From Brevundimonas sp. (lineage in GTDB: Bacteria; Pseudomonadota; Alphaproteobacteria; Caulobacterales; Caulobacteraceae), in contig JANJTI010000177.1 in NCBI GenBank assembly GCA_024711185.1, positions 1 through 27,429 of the forward strand: a stretch of DNA of 27,429 nt. Reading direction: 5' to 3'. Position 1 is the first letter of the stretch; every line of letters starts with the position of its first letter. The notes beneath the pieces are model-generated. The model ran no database searches. It worked only from the letters and a program-made list of their open reading frames with translations, and was not told where the DNA came from. A program made the position numbers and the translations under genes. Of this stretch, positions 24,925 to 27,429 are shown piece by piece.

Positions 24925-25790
24925 GTCCGGGCCGCTCCTCCGGGCCCTCGCGCCTGGCCACCTACTTCCACGTCCATCTGGTGTCCGACTCCACCGGGGA
25001 GACCCTGAACGCCATGGCGAAGGCCGTGGTGGCGCGTTTCGACGGCGTCATCCCCATCGAGCACATCTACGCCCTGGTGCGGTCGGACCGGCAGATGGAG
25101 CGGGTGCTGGAGGAAATCGCCTCGGCTCCGGGGGTCGTTCTTCACACGCTAGTCGACCGCGACCTCAGGGAGCAGCTGGAAGAAGGCTGCCGACGACTGG
25201 ACATGCCCCAGATCGCGGCGCTGGATCCCCTCGTCGGCGCCTTGTCGCGCTATCTCGGCGCCGCGCTGTCGACGCGGGTGGGCGCCCAGCACGCGCTGGA
25301 CACCGACTACTTCAACCGCATCGCCGCGCTCGACTTCGCCATGGCTCACGACGACGGGCAGGGCGCGACCGAACAGCTCGAGTCCGCCGACGTGGTGCTC
25401 TGCGGGGTCAGCCGGACGTCGAAGACGCCGACGTGCATCTATCTGGCCCACCGGGGCATCCGCGCCGCCAATGTGCCGCTGGTGCCCGGTCAGGAGGACG
25501 GCGAGCGGCTGACGCAGCTGCGCAATCCGCTGGTCATCGGATTGACCGTGTCCCCGGACCGCCTGGTGCAGATCCGCAAGAACCGGCTGGACGGCCTGAA
25601 CGCGCATCGGGCCAGCGCCTATGTCGATCACGAGGCGGTGCGCGAGGAGACGGTGAGGGCCAGACGGCTGTTCGAGCGGCGCGGCTGGCCCGTGATCGAC
25701 GTCACCCGCCGCTCCGTCGAGGAGACGGCGGCGGCGATCATCAACGTCCTCAACGAAAAGCGCACCCACCGCGTCGGAGCGGCCTGGTGA
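24921..25790 (+). CDS. Pyruvate, phosphate dikinase regulatory protein (bifunctional kinase/pyrophosphorylase, DUF299)
   Basis: 289 residues from ATG 24921. The family start is clear: TYFHVHLVSDSTGETLNAMAKA. The nucleotide-binding P-loop is GVSRTSKTPTCIYLA, followed by GIRAANVPLVPG and the KNRLDGLNAHRASAYVD and WPVIDVTRRSVEETAAAI blocks. The family phosphorylates PPDK with ADP and removes the phosphate with Pi, switching between glycolytic and gluconeogenic flux. PPDK is not in the window. An in-frame ATG at 24840 would extend it into the origin region with non-conserved sequence. The homologue beside Cori in Caulobacter is the RP001-type gene. Its stop overlaps the maf GTG. Confidence 0.93.
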   Translation: MSPGRSSGPSRLATYFHVHLVSDSTGETLNAMAKAVVARFDGVIPIEHIYALVRSDRQMERVLEEIASAPGVVLHTLVDRDLREQLEEGCRRLDMPQIAALDPLVGALSRYLGAALSTRVGAQHALDTDYFNRIAALDFAMAHDDGQGATEQLESADVVLCGVSRTSKTPTCIYLAHRGIRAANVPLVPGQEDGERLTQLRNPLVIGLTVSPDRLVQIRKNRLDGLNAHRASAYVDHEAVREETVRARRLFERRGWPVIDVTRRSVEETAAAIINVLNEKRTHRVGAAW

Positions 25791-26389
25791 GCCCCGCCGG
25801 CGAACGTCTGGTCCTGGCCTCGAAGAGCGCGGCCCGCCGGGGCATGCTCGAGAGCGCAGGCGTGCCCTTCTCGGCGCAGGTCGCAGACGTGGACGAGCCT
25901 GCGATCAAGGCGGCCCACGATCCCGCCGACGCGGCCGGCCTGGCGGAAGAGCTGGCGCGGGTGAAAGCCCTGGCGGTGTCGCGGCGGGACCCTGAAGCCT
26001 GGGTGTTGGGAGCCGACCAGACGCTCGCCTTCGACGGCGGGCTGGTCTCCAAGGCCGGCTCGGCCGCCGAGGCGCGGGCGCGGCTGATCTCGATGCGCGG
26101 CCGCACCCATCATCTGCACTCCGGCGCCGCGCTGGCGCGGAACGGGCAGGTGGTCTGGTCCGGGGTCGACAGCGCCGCCATGCGGATGCGCGACTTCTCC
26201 GACGCCTTCCTCGACGCCTACCTTGCCGCCGAGGGCGAGGCTGTACTGGCCTGCGTCGGATCGTACCGGCTCGAAGGGCCGGGCGCGCAGCTGTTCGAAG
26301 CGGTGGACGGCGACTACTTCACCGTACTCGGCATGCCGCTGTGGCCGGTGCTGACCGAACTGCGTCGGGCCGGGGTGCTGTCGACGTGA
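25787..26389 (+). CDS. Maf family nucleotide pyrophosphatase, YceF-like
   Basis: 200 residues from GTG 25787 (GTGA overlap with the PPSR stop). Maf motifs: LVLASKSAARRGMLESAGV, VLGADQTLAFDG, SMRGRTHHLHSG, and GSYRLEGPGAQLFEAVDGDY ending in VLGMPL. The Gln in GADQ, rather than Thr in GADT, points to the YceF-type branch acting on methylated nucleotides such as m7GTP, rather than the dTTP/UTP branch. That subfamily placement is inference. It hydrolyses non-canonical nucleoside triphosphates in the cytoplasm. Its stop overlaps the aroE GTG, so translation is probably coupled. Confidence 0.9.
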   Translation: MSPAGERLVLASKSAARRGMLESAGVPFSAQVADVDEPAIKAAHDPADAAGLAEELARVKALAVSRRDPEAWVLGADQTLAFDGGLVSKAGSAAEARARLISMRGRTHHLHSGAALARNGQVVWSGVDSAAMRMRDFSDAFLDAYLAAEGEAVLACVGSYRLEGPGAQLFEAVDGDYFTVLGMPLWPVLTELRRAGVLST

Positions 26390-27186
26390 CCCGGATCGTG
26401 GCGGGGGTGGCCGGGAACCCGATCGGTCATTCGCTCAGTCCGGCGATCCACCACGCCTGGATCGCCGCGGCGGACCTTGACGCCGACTACCGCGCCTTCG
26501 AGCCCGCGGACGCCGCAGCTTTCGACCGATTGCTCGAGGACGGTCGGGCCGGCGCCCTGCGCGGTCTGAACGTCACCGCCCCCTTCAAGGAGCAGGCCCT
26601 CGCCCGCGCCGACGTCGTCAGCCCGACCGCTTCCGCCTGCGGCTCCGCCAACCTGCTGCTGTTCGAGGACGGACGCCTGCGGGCGGACAGCACCGACGGC
26701 GCCGGCCTCCTCGCCGCCCTGTCGGAACAGGCGCCGCATCTGCGCCTTGCAGGCGCCACGGCCGTCGTGCTGGGCGCCGGCGGCGCCGCCCGGGCCGCCG
26801 TGGCGGCGCTGCGGACGGCCGACGCCTCCGTGGTGGTGATCAACCGCACCCGGTCGCGCGCCGAGGCGCTGGCGGCGGACCTCGGCGCCACGGTCGGCGG
26901 GCCGGAGGCGCTCGCCGACGCCGCCCTCGTCGTCAATGCGCTCAGCGTCGCGCCGGACATCGATCCCGCCGCCCTGCCGGCCGGCGCCGTGCTGATGGAC
27001 ATGACCTACCGCCCGCTGCAGACCGCCTTCCTCGCCGCCGGCCGCGCCCGCGGGCTGGGGACGGTGGACGGACTGGCCATGCTGATCGGCCAGGCCCGCC
27101 CCTCGTTCGAGGCCCTTTTCGGCGTCGCGTCGCCGCCGATCGACGTCCGCGCGGTCGCGCTGGCCGCCATGGGAGCCCGGACATGA
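26386..27186 (+). CDS. aroE: Shikimate dehydrogenase
   Basis: 266 residues from GTG 26386 (GTGA overlap). Substrate-binding [16 protein letters not shown], the catalytic Lys in [12 protein letters not shown], the catalytic Asp in [11 protein letters not shown], the NADP-binding [15 protein letters not shown] with [12 protein letters not shown], and [19 protein letters not shown] are all visible. It reduces 3-dehydroshikimate with NADPH in the aromatic amino-acid pathway. NTDG of most relatives is STDG here, a mild change. Its stop overlaps the coaE ATG (ATGA). Confidence 0.95.
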   Translation: MTRIVAGVAGNPIGHSLSPAIHHAWIAAADLDADYRAFEPADAAAFDRLLEDGRAGALRGLNVTAPFKEQALARADVVSPTASACGSANLLLFEDGRLRADSTDGAGLLAALSEQAPHLRLAGATAVVLGAGGAARAAVAALRTADASVVVINRTRSRAEALAADLGATVGGPEALADAALVVNALSVAPDIDPAALPAGAVLMDMTYRPLQTAFLAAGRARGLGTVDGLAMLIGQARPSFEALFGVASPPIDVRAVALAAMGART

Positions 27187-27429
27187 TCGTTCTCGGCCTG
27201 ACCGGCTCCATCGGCATGGGAAAGTCGACCACGACCGCCATGTTCGCCGACGAGGGCGCGCTGGTGTGGAACGCCGACGCGGCGGTGCACCGCCTCTACG
27301 CCCGCGGCGGGGCGGCTGCGGCCCCGATCGCGGAGGCCTTCCCGGGCGCGGTCGTCGACGGCGCCGTCGACCGCGACCGCCGCGCGGCGGCTCGCGGCCG
27401 GGCCGAGGCCCCCGACCGCCGGCGGGCGA
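27183..27429 (+). CDS. coaE: Dephospho-CoA kinase, N-terminal part (cut by the window end)
   Basis: About 82 residues are visible. [25 protein letters not shown] has the Walker [10 protein letters not shown] and the [11 protein letters not shown] block (here [11 protein letters not shown]), followed by [12 protein letters not shown]. It phosphorylates dephospho-CoA in the last step of CoA synthesis. The ATG overlaps the aroE stop. The last 20 or so codons keep the frame, but Arg or Pro stands where the family has Leu or Val, and the DNA there is about 90% G+C; see the findings. Confidence 0.9.
   Translation, partial: MIVLGLTGSIGMGKSTTTAMFADEGALVWNADAAVHRLYARGGAAAAPIAEAFPGAVVDGAVDRDRRAAARGRAEAPDRRRA

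Overview
This GC-rich window (about 70% G+C by eye) looks like the replication-origin and centromere region of an alphaproteobacterium of the Caulobacteraceae, most likely Brevundimonas, Caulobacter or a close relative. The evidence is the gene order hemE / intergenic region / PPSR (RP001-type)-maf-aroE-coaE on one side and rho, mnmE, mnmG, rsmG, parA, parB, holA, lptE, leuS and an ntrZ-like gene on the other. As I remember it, this is the arrangement around Cori in Caulobacter crescentus. The window also holds four parS sites, a CtrA-type site and CcrM (GANTC) sites.

Layout. 1-1748: 3' part of ftsK (DNA translocase). 1924-3537: lolA, a terminator with a possible small RNA, and xth. 3534-5853: an SLC13-type permease and a divergent lipoprotein. 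5857-7974: an OmpR-type response regulator, the PLP protein YggS and a ThiE/TenI-like protein. 7979-8368: ntrZ-like. 8703-13313: a plus-strand run of DUF3576 lipoprotein, leuS, lptE and holA with start/stop overlaps. 13310-21639: a long minus-strand run, read from right to left as rho, a DUF6489-type protein, mnmE, mnmG, rsmG, parA, parB, a methyltransferase and a 61-residue basic protein. parS sites and two palindromic repeat elements sit in its gaps and genes. 21856-24427: the late haem genes hemE, hemH and hemJ, on the minus strand and overlapping by 4 nt. 24428-24920: the predicted origin. 24921-27429: PPSR, maf, aroE and coaE (cut by the window end), all overlapping.

How it works together. 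The origin lies between divergent hemE and PPSR. ParB would load at the parS cluster 4-9 kb away, and ParA would then segregate the origin. FtsK acts on the terminus at division. The other genes are housekeeping: haem synthesis, tRNA modification (MnmE/MnmG), rRNA methylation (RsmG), DNA polymerase III delta, lipoprotein and LPS transport to the outer membrane, and shikimate and CoA synthesis. I found no prophage, transposase, CRISPR array, tRNA or rRNA. I see no new defence or metabolic system. The points of interest are the origin and parS architecture, the palindromic repeats, a possible coupled mini-ORF before PPSR, and several extremely compact gene junctions.
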